Assembly: GCF_000196115.1 (NCBI RefSeq)
Contig: NC_005027.1
Span: 6,134,001-6,198,000, forward strand
DNA from: Rhodopirellula baltica SH 1
GTDB lineage: Bacteria; Planctomycetota; Planctomycetia; Pirellulales; Pirellulaceae
Length of the DNA stretch: 64,000 nt
Direction of reading: 5' to 3'
Positions 36,755 through 45,584 of this stretch are shown here, piece after piece (position 1 is the first letter of the stretch; each line of letters opens with the position of its first letter). The notes beneath the pieces were generated by a model. That model was not told where the DNA came from. It was given only the letters and a program-made list of their open reading frames with translations, and made no database searches. A program made the translations under genes and the position numbers.

Positions 36755-38889
36755 ACGACCATCTCCTCGTAGTTCGCTTGAATCTTCGCAGCCAGTTCGA
36801 CCGCCTCTGCATTCAAACCCGCGAGTTCAACGTGGATGTCGTGCATCGTCTGATCAAAGTCAAAATTTTCATCGACTTCCGCTGGCGCGACGCCGACATA
36901 TCGGCCTGGCGTCAGACTCCAATCCGCCGCTTCGATCTCGGCTAAGCTGACCAATTTCACCAACCCAGCAACGTCCACCAATTTCCCGTCGGGAAAGCGC
37001 TCCAGCAACCAGGATGCTTGGCGATGAAAGTAAATGCCACGCCGCAATTGCTCGATCGCTGACTTACGAACTTCGTCAAGTTGTTTCAATTCTCGGCCTA
37101 CCACGCGGCGATCAAAAGGCAATGCTTCCTTCACTTCGTCGCTTGCATCGGACAACAACGACGCGACCAAGGGGCTGATCCGGCCAGCCAATTTGCACAG
37201 CAGATCAATCTGCTTGATCAGCCCGCGAATGCGCTCAGCCAGTGGCGTGAAAGCCGCCAACGCGGACCGCTGAGGCTTCGTAGTCGCCGGCGGTTTCTCA
37301 TTCTTGCCTTTGCGATAGGCGACCAAATCCTTCCACAGCGATTGGCGATCCTTACGGTAGGCTGTGTCGGCTTCTTGCAGTTCCGTAACCGCTGCGAGGA
37401 TCGGCTCCTTCTCTGCATCCGCGACGAGTTTGCACCGCTGAAGCTCTTTGACGAACGCGGATGTCTTATCGTTGACACTATCGAGCGTCGATTCCAACTC
37501 TTGCAGTGGTGGCTCGCAGCCTTGTGTTTCGATATTGATCGAGTGCAGATATCGTTGGACCAATGCGACGAACCGCTTCTTTTGGCCTCGGTACAACCAA
37601 ACAATCGACGACAGATTTGCCATCTGCTCGGGTGCAAAGTCATTGATCGTGCGATTCACTTTGCGGTAGACACTGCGAGCATCAACCATCAAGACGTGAT
37701 CACGCTGGGCCTTTGGCTTGCCGCGATCAAAGAACCACAACTCACACGGAACCGAGCGGGTGTAAAAGAAGTTCGACCGTATCGACATCATCACGTCGAC
37801 GTCCCCCGTACGGACAATTCGTTCACGAACGTCCTTCTCGCCATGCCCGGCGCTGGACGCCTGCGACGACATGACGAATCCGGCACGACCTTTTTCGTTC
37901 AGATAGCTCCAGAAATAGGAGATCCACAGATAGTTGCCATTCGCAACCTTCTTCTGCTTGTTGACGCCTGGTAATCCGAAGGGCAACCGATCCGTATCGG
38001 TCTTGATTCGCTCGGCATCGACCAAGTCGACGTTGAACGGAGGATTGGCCATCACGAAGTCTGCGCCGCCGACCAAGTTGTGTTGGTCTTCGTAATACGT
38101 GATCGCTTCGCCGATTTCGCCGGTAAGACCGTGAACGGCCAAGTTCATCTTGGCGATTCGGATTGTGTCGGGGTTCTTCTCTTGACCGTAGAAGACAGCC
38201 CTCTTCGCTGTGTCGCCCCCTTCGTGTTCGATGAAGTGGCTTGACTGGACGAACATTCCACCCGAACCGCATGCCGGGTCAAAGACTTTGCCGTGATCAG
38301 GTTCGATGACATTGACCAACATTTGCACCAACGATGATGGCGTGAAGAACTCGCCGTTATCGTGGGCTTTCTGGATTGAAAAGCGAGCAAGGAAGTATTC
38401 GTAAATACGACCAAACACGTCGCCGGTGGCCTGGCGGATTTGTTCGCTATTGAACAGCCGCATCAGGTCTTCGAGTACCTGTGGTTCAAAGATGCCATAA
38501 TCCTTGGGCAGTACGCCCTTGAGCGGATCAAATTTCTCTTCGATCGCCCGCATTGCATCAGTTACGAGCGCTGGCAACGGTTTATCACCGCTGGTAGCCA
38601 TTTGCATGATCCAATCGAACCGTGCTTCGTCGGGCAATGGCAGCGCCCGCCGGCGAACGTAATCCTGGTCGATGACCTTCCGCTTCGGCATCCGACCAGC
38701 GGCCTTGTCCTCTTCGATTTGCCGAGTCGCCACATCGAAGCGATTTTCGGCATGGCGCAAAAAGATGATGCCCAGCACAGGCATGAAGTAGTCGCTCGAA
38801 GTCAGCTTCGAGTTGGCTCGCAGATTATCCGCCGCCGACCAAAGGTCTGCCTCCAGTTTCTCAATATCCGCAAACGAGCTCCCATCCAT
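36751..38889 (-). CDS. hsdM: Type I DNA methyltransferase subunit
   Basis: I use ATG 38889 (MDGSSFADIEKLEADLW); codons to 38913 are also open. The N-terminal helical HsdM_N domain is followed by a Rossmann methyltransferase with motif I DPACGSGGMF near residue 215 and catalytic motif IV NPPF near 290 (FVMANPPFNVD). An unusually long C-terminal helical region (about 430-710) suggests the fused form seen in some type I systems. The target is N6 of adenine by family rule. It is the first gene of the operon. Its promoter should lie in the 215 bp between 38889 and the divergent gene at 39105. Confidence 0.93.
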   Translation of the reverse strand: MDGSSFADIEKLEADLWSAADNLRANSKLTSSDYFMPVLGIIFLRHAENRFDVATRQIEEDKAAGRMPKRKVIDQDYVRRRALPLPDEARFDWIMQMATSGDKPLPALVTDAMRAIEEKFDPLKGVLPKDYGIFEPQVLEDLMRLFNSEQIRQATGDVFGRIYEYFLARFSIQKAHDNGEFFTPSSLVQMLVNVIEPDHGKVFDPACGSGGMFVQSSHFIEHEGGDTAKRAVFYGQEKNPDTIRIAKMNLAVHGLTGEIGEAITYYEDQHNLVGGADFVMANPPFNVDLVDAERIKTDTDRLPFGLPGVNKQKKVANGNYLWISYFWSYLNEKGRAGFVMSSQASSAGHGEKDVRERIVRTGDVDVMMSIRSNFFYTRSVPCELWFFDRGKPKAQRDHVLMVDARSVYRKVNRTINDFAPEQMANLSSIVWLYRGQKKRFVALVQRYLHSINIETQGCEPPLQELESTLDSVNDKTSAFVKELQRCKLVADAEKEPILAAVTELQEADTAYRKDRQSLWKDLVAYRKGKNEKPPATTKPQRSALAAFTPLAERIRGLIKQIDLLCKLAGRISPLVASLLSDASDEVKEALPFDRRVVGRELKQLDEVRKSAIEQLRRGIYFHRQASWLLERFPDGKLVDVAGLVKLVSLAEIEAADWSLTPGRYVGVAPAEVDENFDFDQTMHDIHVELAGLNAEAVELAAKIQANYEEMVV

Positions 38890-39104
38890 CCGCCAAGCAC
38901 CCCAACAGTCCAAGTTGCCAAAACCATGCGATCAAATCGAATGCACATGTTTACCAAACAGGGCGCACTCCGGCAAGATATGGCGCATCGACTGTCTGTG
39001 TGAGAAATGAGCCGGGTCGTTCCTCTTAATTTTCCATTGCAACGCAATCGAGTTGACAACGAATCAACAACTGAACCTAGATCGAAGGATTAACCGGCTA
39101 CACC

Positions 39105-40142
39105 ATGCAAGACATTAACGAATTTATTCAAGATCGAGTTCGCGTTCTGGGACTTCCATGGTCATGTGACAAAACGCGGCTGGCAGCTACCGCCGACTTT
39201 GAACTCGGCGGCGTCAATCCTCCGATAGCTGTCGGTCGCGTTCTCTCGGCATCGGAACTCAATGACTACGACATCGGCAACAAAGCGGTTTTCGATTACT
39301 TCACGAGCCTGCAGTTATTGAAAGTGGTTGAATTCAACTTTGAAGCGTTCGGAACGAAGCTCGACGATCTTTCGTCCGACCATGCAGAGCATCCCAATCT
39401 TAACGCGGCGATGGTTCATGCCATGATGATCCATGTCAACGCTGCAACTTTGAACTTCCTGGGGGCTATGCGAACGTATCTCGACCACACCGAGACGCGG
39501 TTGAAAAGACAGTTCGGAAAAGATTCCGAACAAGTTGCTGCGTTTAAGGGAGCGGCTTCAAAATCGTTCGATTCATCTTTTGCGTACCGATTCGTGTACA
39601 GACTTCGGAATTTCACGCAGCATTGCGGGATGCCCCTTGGTCACATCGCTGCCAATGCGTCACAGCAGCAAACTGACGCGACGACAAAGATCGCGCAACT
39701 TGACTTCTTTCTTGACAGAGATCACTTGCTCCGTGACTTTGACGGATGGGGAAATGTGGTCGAGCCCGACCTACGGTCCCAGCCCGCACGATTTCCGCTA
39801 CAACCACTAATAGAGGCCACAGTAGCGGAAATACGAGCGATCAACGCGGTTGTTTCGCGATCGGAAATTGAGGCGGCAGGTGATCGCGTTAGCGGTCTTC
39901 TGAACCTAATTGACGAGGCGAGGCAGTTCGGCGAGCACCCTGCCATTATAAAACAGATCGAGGTGAAGCTCGACGAGGTCAGCCACATACCGAAGATGGA
40001 TATCCAGCTTGAACGGCTACAAGTTGATACGATCGCGGATATTGATGAGCTGCTCAATCTTTTCAGGCCTCGTAAGACTGCGAAGTCTGCGAGAGAGCGA
40101 TATCGCGAAGGCTGGGATACCGTATTTGGCAAAGATGAGTGA
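39105..40142 (+). CDS. HEPN-like helical protein
   Basis: The 345-residue protein is helical and contains VYRLRNFTQHCGMPLG near residues 165-180, where RNFTQH fits the HEPN Rx4H motif. The preceding AYRFVYRL helix also fits. The C-terminus is charged (KTAKSARERYREGWD). It is divergent from hsdM across about 215 bp, so it could share regulation with the R-M operon but is not co-transcribed with it. A sigma-like HTH gene follows after about 100 bp. RNase activity is an inference from the single motif. Confidence 0.5.
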   Translation: MQDINEFIQDRVRVLGLPWSCDKTRLAATADFELGGVNPPIAVGRVLSASELNDYDIGNKAVFDYFTSLQLLKVVEFNFEAFGTKLDDLSSDHAEHPNLNAAMVHAMMIHVNAATLNFLGAMRTYLDHTETRLKRQFGKDSEQVAAFKGAASKSFDSSFAYRFVYRLRNFTQHCGMPLGHIAANASQQQTDATTKIAQLDFFLDRDHLLRDFDGWGNVVEPDLRSQPARFPLQPLIEATVAEIRAINAVVSRSEIEAAGDRVSGLLNLIDEARQFGEHPAIIKQIEVKLDEVSHIPKMDIQLERLQVDTIADIDELLNLFRPRKTAKSARERYREGWDTVFGKDE

Positions 40143-40243
40143 TGCAAGATTTCAAAAAAAGTTTCAGATTGGACGTTGTGAAAGTTGTTCACCAGTTCCA
40201 TTCCCTATAGAGGCACCTACTTTTCACGCTTGAGGAATGGATC

Positions 40244-41965
40244 ATGATCCGGCTACCGGAACGCTTTCGAGAACTCGGGTTCGACGCCATTGAGCTCGAA
40301 CCCACCATTACGGACGACGATGGTCAGTCACGCCGGGAATCTCTTCGGCTGCTGATCGTCACTGATCTGGAAAACCTTATCCAAGAGGCGATCGAAATCG
40401 CTCGCTGGCACGCCGATCATGGCACACCGGAGAATCAGAAGTTCTTCGATTTCTGCATCCAAATGCTTCCGTACGTTGGGGCGTGCGACAAGATCGACCC
40501 GGTGAATGAAAGACGATTCGATGCGAAATCGTTCAATCATTCTCCTGACTTCCGAGAAATGATGCGAATGACCAATTCGCGTCACCTTCCCCAGTCAGAA
40601 CGACTGAAGCGATTTGTTACCGACGACCATCGGTTTGATCAGAACAGTTTTGAAGAAGCTCGCTACCAAACTCCAGAAATCATCATGCCTTTCGATGAGG
40701 CTCGATATGTGGCGTTTCGCGACAATCTCTTGGACGAGATGGTTGGGGTAAGGGCTGAGTTAGAAAAATCTGCCACAGACACGGTTAGAGCGGAAGCTCA
40801 TGGTTGGCTGCGTGATCCAAAGGCTCCAAAAAAGAGCAAGAAGAAAGCAAAGGAAATCTTGGATGCGGAAGATGTCTTTGAGTTCTGTCCGGAGCTTTAC
40901 GATGCCTGGGACGAGATCGAGCAAATGCTTATGAAAACGGCTTTGCGGATCGAGACCGAGCGTACGCTGCCGTTTGAGCATTTGCTCCGCCCGGCAAGCC
41001 AAATCCTTGCTGATGTCACCGAACTGTCTGCATCGGAAAACTCGCAAAATGACGATCCGGTCGAGATCTCCGAGGATCAGCTTCATCGCTTTCTAGATGT
41101 CGATTCCGCCGTCGAAGTAGTACAACGCATCATCGACGTCGAATCTGACCATCCCGAGTCGATGGGCGATCAAGCTCAAAAACTGATGATTGAAGCGGTT
41201 CAGAGCAAAGCCCCGGACGAACTATGGGAAGCGTTGGAGTGGTTTTGCGAGAACATGGTCAATCGAAATGAGTGCATTCGTTTGCTCGCCAGGGAAGCTG
41301 AATGGATTCTTCATATTTTGCTCGAACTCGCGCTCATCGAACGATATATCGAAATTCGCCCTGAGCTTTCGCGAGCCGAACGCCGCCTATTTCACTTCAT
41401 GTATAGAAGGTCACCTTGGTTCAACGATCGCATTCCAGCGCTCGATCAGATTGGAACTGGATTTCTCTTCGGGCTTGATGATGAGCACGCATCGTTGGTT
41501 ATCGGCGTCGCTGGTTATCGAGGCGACGCGGACCAGACGACCGAGCTCGAAACACGCTGGAAGGCGTTCATCGGGCTGTATCCGTTTTGGCTGGAGCTTC
41601 TCCGTTCGCAGGACACCGAACGAAAGTCCCGGCGCAAGAGTGAAACGATGACGCCAGAAATCGAAGATGATCTCGGGTGCGATGATCCTAGGGATTTGAT
41701 CGACATGCATTTGCCGAGGGAGTTGGTCGACGCCTCGATTGAAAGTGTCCAGATTCTGGCAGAGCAATACTGTTCCGCCACACAACGACCCATCATCGTC
41801 GGACGCTTCGTTGATCGGAAAACGCAGGACGAACTTGCGATTGAATTCGGCGTTTCGCAGCAAGCGATCAGTCGCACGCTGAAATCGGGCTTGGATCAAA
41901 TACGAAACGGATTGTTTCAGGATCAGAAAGTGGAATCAGCTAACGACAGCCAAATGAGTGCGTAA
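40244..41965 (+). CDS. Large protein with C-terminal sigma-region-4-like HTH
   Basis: The 573-residue product is acidic. Only the end is recognisable: RKTQDELAIEFGVSQQAISRTLKSGLDQIR near 525-555 is a helix-turn-helix like sigma-70 region 4. Residues 120-430 are charged and helical, with a Lys-rich patch (KAPKKSKKKAKEIL) and no region-2 core-binding motif that I can see, so a bona fide sigma factor is doubtful. The start at 40244 has GAGGAATGG just upstream. It may be a transcription regulator. The next two genes follow closely. Confidence 0.55.
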   Translation: MIRLPERFRELGFDAIELEPTITDDDGQSRRESLRLLIVTDLENLIQEAIEIARWHADHGTPENQKFFDFCIQMLPYVGACDKIDPVNERRFDAKSFNHSPDFREMMRMTNSRHLPQSERLKRFVTDDHRFDQNSFEEARYQTPEIIMPFDEARYVAFRDNLLDEMVGVRAELEKSATDTVRAEAHGWLRDPKAPKKSKKKAKEILDAEDVFEFCPELYDAWDEIEQMLMKTALRIETERTLPFEHLLRPASQILADVTELSASENSQNDDPVEISEDQLHRFLDVDSAVEVVQRIIDVESDHPESMGDQAQKLMIEAVQSKAPDELWEALEWFCENMVNRNECIRLLAREAEWILHILLELALIERYIEIRPELSRAERRLFHFMYRRSPWFNDRIPALDQIGTGFLFGLDDEHASLVIGVAGYRGDADQTTELETRWKAFIGLYPFWLELLRSQDTERKSRRKSETMTPEIEDDLGCDDPRDLIDMHLPRELVDASIESVQILAEQYCSATQRPIIVGRFVDRKTQDELAIEFGVSQQAISRTLKSGLDQIRNGLFQDQKVESANDSQMSA

Positions 41966-41967
41966 CA

Positions 41968-42102
41968 ATGGACCCAACAGTTTTGCTAACCGTGTTCGCT
42001 ATCCTCGCTATTCTGGCATTGGCCGCGTTCAGCGTTTCCCGCGGCTTCGGCCTGCGTTTTAAAGGCTGGGGCATCGAACTGCGTATCGAGAAGCAAGAAT
42101 GA
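41968..42102 (+). CDS. Small single-span membrane protein (44 residues)
   Basis: ATG 41968 lies two bases after the previous stop, and the stop overlaps the next start (ATGA at 42099-42102). The product is one hydrophobic helix (VLLTVFAILAILALAAF) followed by a basic stretch and an amphipathic end (GWGIELRIEKQE). Tight coupling on both sides is the main evidence that it is translated. Function unknown. Confidence 0.5.
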   Translation: MDPTVLLTVFAILAILALAAFSVSRGFGLRFKGWGIELRIEKQE

Positions 42103-42473
42103 CGCACGTGGGTCACGCAACTTCAATTGGCCGACTTTCCCTGCTGTTCATCGCTGGCGGCCTGAATCACTTTGTGTCGCCGGGCGTTTACCTGAAGATC
42201 ATGCCGGACTATTTGCCCTGGCCGTTGGCTTTGGTTTATGTCTCTGGGTTCTTTGAGGTGCTTGGTGGCGGTGGCTTGGCGATACCTCAACTGCGGCGAG
42301 CGGCGGGGTGGGGATTGATCGCTCTGCTTGTTGCCGTCTTTCCAGCGAACGTTGACATGCTGATGAACGCGGATCGGTTTCCGACGATCCCGGTTTGGGC
42401 ATTGGTTGCTCGGCTGCCGTTGCAAGGCGTGCTGATCGCTTGGGTATGGTGGGCGGCGGTGAAATCGCAATGA
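42099..42473 (+). CDS. DoxX-like membrane protein
   Basis: The 124-residue protein has four hydrophobic helices (about 10-30, 42-65, 70-88 and 98-120). It shows the DoxX-like pattern with FIAGGLNHFVSP at the first helix and FFEVLGGGGLAIPQLR in the second. DoxX-family proteins are small inner-membrane proteins linked to thiol or quinone metabolism, often without a defined role. It overlaps the small membrane protein gene by 4 bp. Confidence 0.75.
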   Translation: MTHVGHATSIGRLSLLFIAGGLNHFVSPGVYLKIMPDYLPWPLALVYVSGFFEVLGGGGLAIPQLRRAAGWGLIALLVAVFPANVDMLMNADRFPTIPVWALVARLPLQGVLIAWVWWAAVKSQ

Positions 42474-42802
42474 GATTCGTGTCTCCCAGCTATTCTCAGT
42501 GTCTCTAAATCACATGACCCGGTAAACGGTGTTTGGGCTCCGTTTCGGTGGGTCGCTACGAAGTGGGTGACGGGGAACATCGCGATTTGCAGGGTCAAAC
42601 GGGGTTCTCAACTGGACCGAAAGGGAGGTCGCTACGGCTCCTAACCCAAACCGGCTAAGACACAGAGAACGTAAGAATTCTGGCCCAGAAACCGAAATCC
42701 GGCCGCGAGCGCCGGCCAGAGTGTTCTCAGATGTCTGAGACGACAGAGAAAACGCCGCGACGATCGTTGACGCAAGTGGTTGCGAGATAACGGGATAAAA
42801 CG

Positions 42803-42840
42803 AAAAAAGCCGACGTGGAGCACACGTCGGCTTTTCGTTT
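42803..42840. terminator. Strong bidirectional intrinsic terminator
   Basis: AAAAAA, then the 9-bp stem GCCGACGTG / CACGTCGGC (42809-42817 with 42823-42831) around a 5-base loop, then TTTTCGTTT. Both strands have a U-tract. It could end transcripts from the DoxX-side operon, although it lies 330 bp beyond that gene. Confidence 0.8.
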
Positions 42841-43013
42841 ACTTGCGGGTCAGAACGTGTTCCAACCTTTCAGAGAAGTTGAGCGAACCGAACTCCTTTC
42901 AAAAGGTCTCTCCGCACAAAGTTATCCACAACGGAACTCTGCCCGCCCTCCTACAAAAAACTGGTAAACGCCGGTCAAAAACAGCCCCCTCCTGAAAGCC
43001 TGCACACTGCGAA

Positions 43014-43032
43014 ATACTACGACTTCATAACC
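43014..43032 (+). repeat. 19-bp direct repeat, left copy
   Basis: ATACTACGACTTCATAACC occurs here and again, identical, at 43962-43980. The two copies bracket the PIN/antitoxin pair with little else between them. They could mark a cassette or recombination boundary. Confidence 0.8.
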
Positions 43033-43207
43033 TGGTTTTAACGTGCGCGTTCTCGCGTCATTCGCGAGCGCGCGTCGTTCGCGACCGCCTTCGCAGATTC
43101 AGTGGCAACGCGTGCACTGCACGCTTGCCGCAAATTCTGCTTGACGGAAGGGAATCCTTGTAGCACAATGTGGTATCACCTGCCGCGGCTGCATTCGAGA
43201 ATCAAAG

Positions 43208-43654
43208 TTGGAAAACGCCTGTCCTCCCATCGTTCTTGATACGAAGGTATTGATCGCAGGAGCGTGTCGACATGCAGGTAGCTTGGCTTACCGCGTTCTG
43301 ATGGCTGTGCTCGACGGTCAAATTCAGCTCATGCTCACCGAGGGCATTGTGGCTGAGTATGCAGACGTCTTGGGGCGTCTTCCGGTAAGAAAGCTGACAG
43401 GACTGACGGCGAAACAGAACGCTGATTTGATATTGGATCTCATTTCGCTCTCACACCAAACGCAACTCCATTTCAGTTGGCGACCGAACCTGCTTGATGA
43501 AGCGAACAACAAATTTATCGAGGCCGCCATCGCCGCAACCGCGATCATCGTCACGTATAACGTTCGCGATTTTTCGCACCTGGATCTCGTCAAGCACGGA
43601 TGGGACGTGATGACACCGCTTGAATTCACAACACTTTATGACGTGGAGAATTGA
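43208..43654 (+). CDS. PIN-domain toxin
   Basis: The frame opens with TTG 43208. The PIN fold is clear: VLDTKVLIAGAC with the first Asp near residue 11, EYADVLGR with the conserved Glu near 46, and C-terminal EANNKFIEAAIAATAIIVTYNVRDF carrying the later acids (E/D near 98 and D near 116). It fits the family often annotated as putative toxin-antitoxin PIN, a Mg-dependent RNase. The stop overlaps the antitoxin frame. Toxin-first order is less common for PIN pairs but known. Confidence 0.85.
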   Translation: MENACPPIVLDTKVLIAGACRHAGSLAYRVLMAVLDGQIQLMLTEGIVAEYADVLGRLPVRKLTGLTAKQNADLILDLISLSHQTQLHFSWRPNLLDEANNKFIEAAIAATAIIVTYNVRDFSHLDLVKHGWDVMTPLEFTTLYDVEN

Positions 43655-43656
43655 TC

Positions 43657-43926
43657 ATGGCAACGCTTTCCTTGCGAATGCGAGATGACCTCAAAGCAAA
43701 GGCACAAGATTTGGCCAGCAAACAAGGCGTTTCGTTAAACAGTTACATCAACGCAACGCTTGCTGCCACGATCGCTCAGACCGAGACGCTCGCGATGATG
43801 GGCGACCGGCTAAGCAATGTCGATCGGGAAAAGTTGCATGCACGAGTGCTGAAGTTCATGTCCAAGACCCAAACCGGAACCGAGCCAACTCCAGCCGAGA
43901 TTGAGCGAGCCGTCTCGGGAGAGTAA
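43657..43926 (+). CDS. RHH-type antitoxin
   Basis: ATG 43657 follows GGAG at about 8 bases. The 89-residue product begins MATLSLRMRDDLKAKAQDLASKQGVSLNSYINATLA, the beta-strand and two helices of a ribbon-helix-helix DNA-binding domain (HicB/CopG type). The C-terminal half (SKTQTGTEPTPAEIERA) would wrap the toxin. The start lies just two bases after the toxin stop, so translation should be coupled. It should repress the pair's promoter. Confidence 0.8.
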   Translation: MATLSLRMRDDLKAKAQDLASKQGVSLNSYINATLAATIAQTETLAMMGDRLSNVDREKLHARVLKFMSKTQTGTEPTPAEIERAVSGE

Positions 43927-43961
43927 ACGGCTTGAGATAGTGGGGGCCCGCACACCACGCG

Positions 43962-43980
43962 ATACTACGACTTCATAACC
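43962..43980 (+). repeat. 19-bp direct repeat, right copy
   Basis: Identical to 43014-43032. It lies 36 bp after the antitoxin stop. The bases just before differ slightly (GCG versus GCGAA), so the repeat unit is close to 20 bp. Confidence 0.8.
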
Positions 43981-44038
43981 CGGAAATCGCACTCATCATT
44001 TTTCAAACTTCACCCTTCACTCTTCAAACTTCCCTCCA

Positions 44039-44434
44039 ATGACCTGGCGAGACTGGTACAACGCTCTCGATAAACCGACTTGGACTCCCGAGCCGTCGAC
44101 GATCGGTCTGATCTGGCAACTCCTCTATCCGATCATCCTGGTAACGTTCGGCTACGTCTTCTACCGCGTTGCCCGAAAACACATCCCGTGGCCGGTCGCG
44201 ATCCCGTTCGCCATCAACCTGATCGCCAACATCGCGTTCACCCCAATCCAATTCGGCCTGCGAAACCTCCCGCTCGCCGCTCTCGACATCGCCATCGTCT
44301 GGATCACGATCCTCTGGGCCATGAAAGCCATCTGGCCTCACCACCGCTGGACCGCCCTCGCCCAAATCCCATATCTCATCTGGGTCACAATCGCCAGCGT
44401 CCTGCAGTTCTCGATCACCTGGAATAACTGGTGA
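44039..44434 (+). CDS. tspO: TspO/MBR-family membrane protein
   Basis: The 131-residue protein has the five-helix TspO layout. W-rich loops include YNALDKPTWTPE (near 7-18), and NLIANIAFTPIQFGLRN matches the conserved W/F-rich third helix region. It lacks part of the usual N-terminal helix and is slightly short. TspO binds and helps degrade porphyrins in several bacteria. It precedes a SOUL heme-binding protein and a DUF393 thiol protein on the same strand, which supports a tetrapyrrole or redox role. Confidence 0.8.
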   Translation: MTWRDWYNALDKPTWTPEPSTIGLIWQLLYPIILVTFGYVFYRVARKHIPWPVAIPFAINLIANIAFTPIQFGLRNLPLAALDIAIVWITILWAMKAIWPHHRWTALAQIPYLIWVTIASVLQFSITWNNW

Positions 44435-44551
44435 GATCACGGCTTTGGCGTTAGTTCCGGTTTCTACTCGCCTCCTTGTCAGACATCTATCCTTCTATGG
44501 TGAACGATCCGATTTCCGAATCGTCGCTGCGGGTTTTCGTTGGGTGAATGG

Positions 44552-45163
44552 ATGATGCGTAAACGAATGGTGTATTTCACGAGTATCGCGGTGTTGGTCG
44601 CGATCGGGGTGTTTGTGTTCAACAAGACCACTCGAGCTGGCTACGAATCAGCCGAATACAAGGTCATCGAATCCGACGGCAACTTTGAAGTCCGCGAGTA
44701 CCCCGACCTGATGCTGGTTGCGACGTCCACCAAGATTGACGCCCAAGGCCGCGACGGCAGTTTCATGAAACTGTTCCGCTACATCTCGGGCGCGAACGAA
44801 TCCGAGCAGAAAATTTCCATGACCACGCCAGTGTTCATGGAAAACGACAAAGCGGATTCGGAAGTCCAAATGGGATTTGTGATGCCGAAGGAAGTCGCCG
44901 TCGAGGGCGTGCCATCGCCCACCGGTGCCGACGTCGACGTTCGCAAACGATCCGGCGGCCGATTCGCAGTCCTCCGATTCTCCGGCCGACTCAACAAAAA
45001 ACTCGCCAAAGAATCCGAAACCAAGCTCCGAACCTGGATGGAATCGAAGGGCCTCGCTGCCGACGACTCGCCTGAAGCCAGTGGTGTCGAATCCGCATCC
45101 TACGATCCGCCCTTCACGCCCGGCCCTCTGCGCCGGAATGAAGTTCTGATCCGATTGAAGTGA
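44552..45163 (+). CDS. SOUL-family heme-binding protein
   Basis: ATG 44552 is used; the frame is open from 44540. An N-terminal membrane helix or signal anchor (VYFTSIAVLVAIGVFVF) is followed by the SOUL domain: YKVIESDGNFEVREYPDLMLVAT, FMKLFRYISGANES, ISMTTPV and a C-terminal RRNEVLIRL. SOUL proteins bind heme or porphyrin with loose affinity. The anchor places the domain outside the cytosol. It precedes the DUF393 gene by 3 bp, implying an operon. Confidence 0.88.
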   Translation: MMRKRMVYFTSIAVLVAIGVFVFNKTTRAGYESAEYKVIESDGNFEVREYPDLMLVATSTKIDAQGRDGSFMKLFRYISGANESEQKISMTTPVFMENDKADSEVQMGFVMPKEVAVEGVPSPTGADVDVRKRSGGRFAVLRFSGRLNKKLAKESETKLRTWMESKGLAADDSPEASGVESASYDPPFTPGPLRRNEVLIRLK

Positions 45164-45166
45164 TTC

Positions 45167-45565
45167 ATGAGCAACCACCTCTCATCTAGCAGCCACAAGG
45201 TCGAAGTCTTCTACGACGGCGAGTGCCCACTGTGCCTGCGAGAAATCAAGCTGCTGAAATGGCTCGATCGCAAAAACCGCATCCAATTCACTGACATCGC
45301 AGCGGACGATTTCAACGCGGCAGAATACGAAAAGACGCCCGCTCAATTCATGGATGAAATCCACGGTCGACTTCCTGATGGCCAGTGGATCATCGGCGTC
45401 GAAGTCTTCCGCCAACTCTACTCCGCCGTCGGCCTCGGCCCGCTCGTTTGGCCAACCCGCCTCCCCGGCATCTCGCACGCCCTCGACTTCGGCTACCAAG
45501 TCTTCGCCAAGAACCGTCTCCGTTCAACCGGTCGCTGTACAAAAGAGACTTGCGAAGTCGGCTGA
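45167..45565 (+). CDS. DUF393 (DCC family) thiol-oxidoreductase-like protein
   Basis: The 132-residue protein has the DCC-family signature near the N-terminus, [32 protein letters not shown], with the CxxC pair in ECPLC, and the later [12 protein letters not shown] segment. The fold is thioredoxin-like. It starts three bases after the SOUL gene. A thiol-redox role in the envelope is commonly assumed and not shown. Confidence 0.88.
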   Translation: MSNHLSSSSHKVEVFYDGECPLCLREIKLLKWLDRKNRIQFTDIAADDFNAAEYEKTPAQFMDEIHGRLPDGQWIIGVEVFRQLYSAVGLGPLVWPTRLPGISHALDFGYQVFAKNRLRSTGRCTKETCEVG

Positions 45566-45584
45566 GGTCAAAATGGTGCGTACC

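Larger units (their letters stand above)
42474..43207. other. Gene-free spacer with repeats and a terminator
   Basis: No coding frame is convincing. Read on the minus strand, a CGTAGCGACC word occurs twice (around 42550-42560 and 42628-42638), each time followed by a short purine/pyrimidine mirror (CCTTTCGG / CACCGAAACGG), which looks like a dispersed repeat. A terminator lies at 42803-42840 and one copy of a 19-bp direct repeat at 43014-43032. The 43050-43130 stretch is rich in CGCG palindromes. The promoter for the PIN gene should be near 43150-43200. Confidence 0.6.

Noticed and set aside
42099-42470. Minus-strand frame opposite DoxX
   Set aside because: Shadow of the DoxX-like gene; Arg/Gln/His-rich, no domain and no ribosome site.
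43040-43130. Integron attC site near the PIN pair
   Set aside because: The CG-rich palindromes lack the core-site words of attC, and no integrase is in the window.
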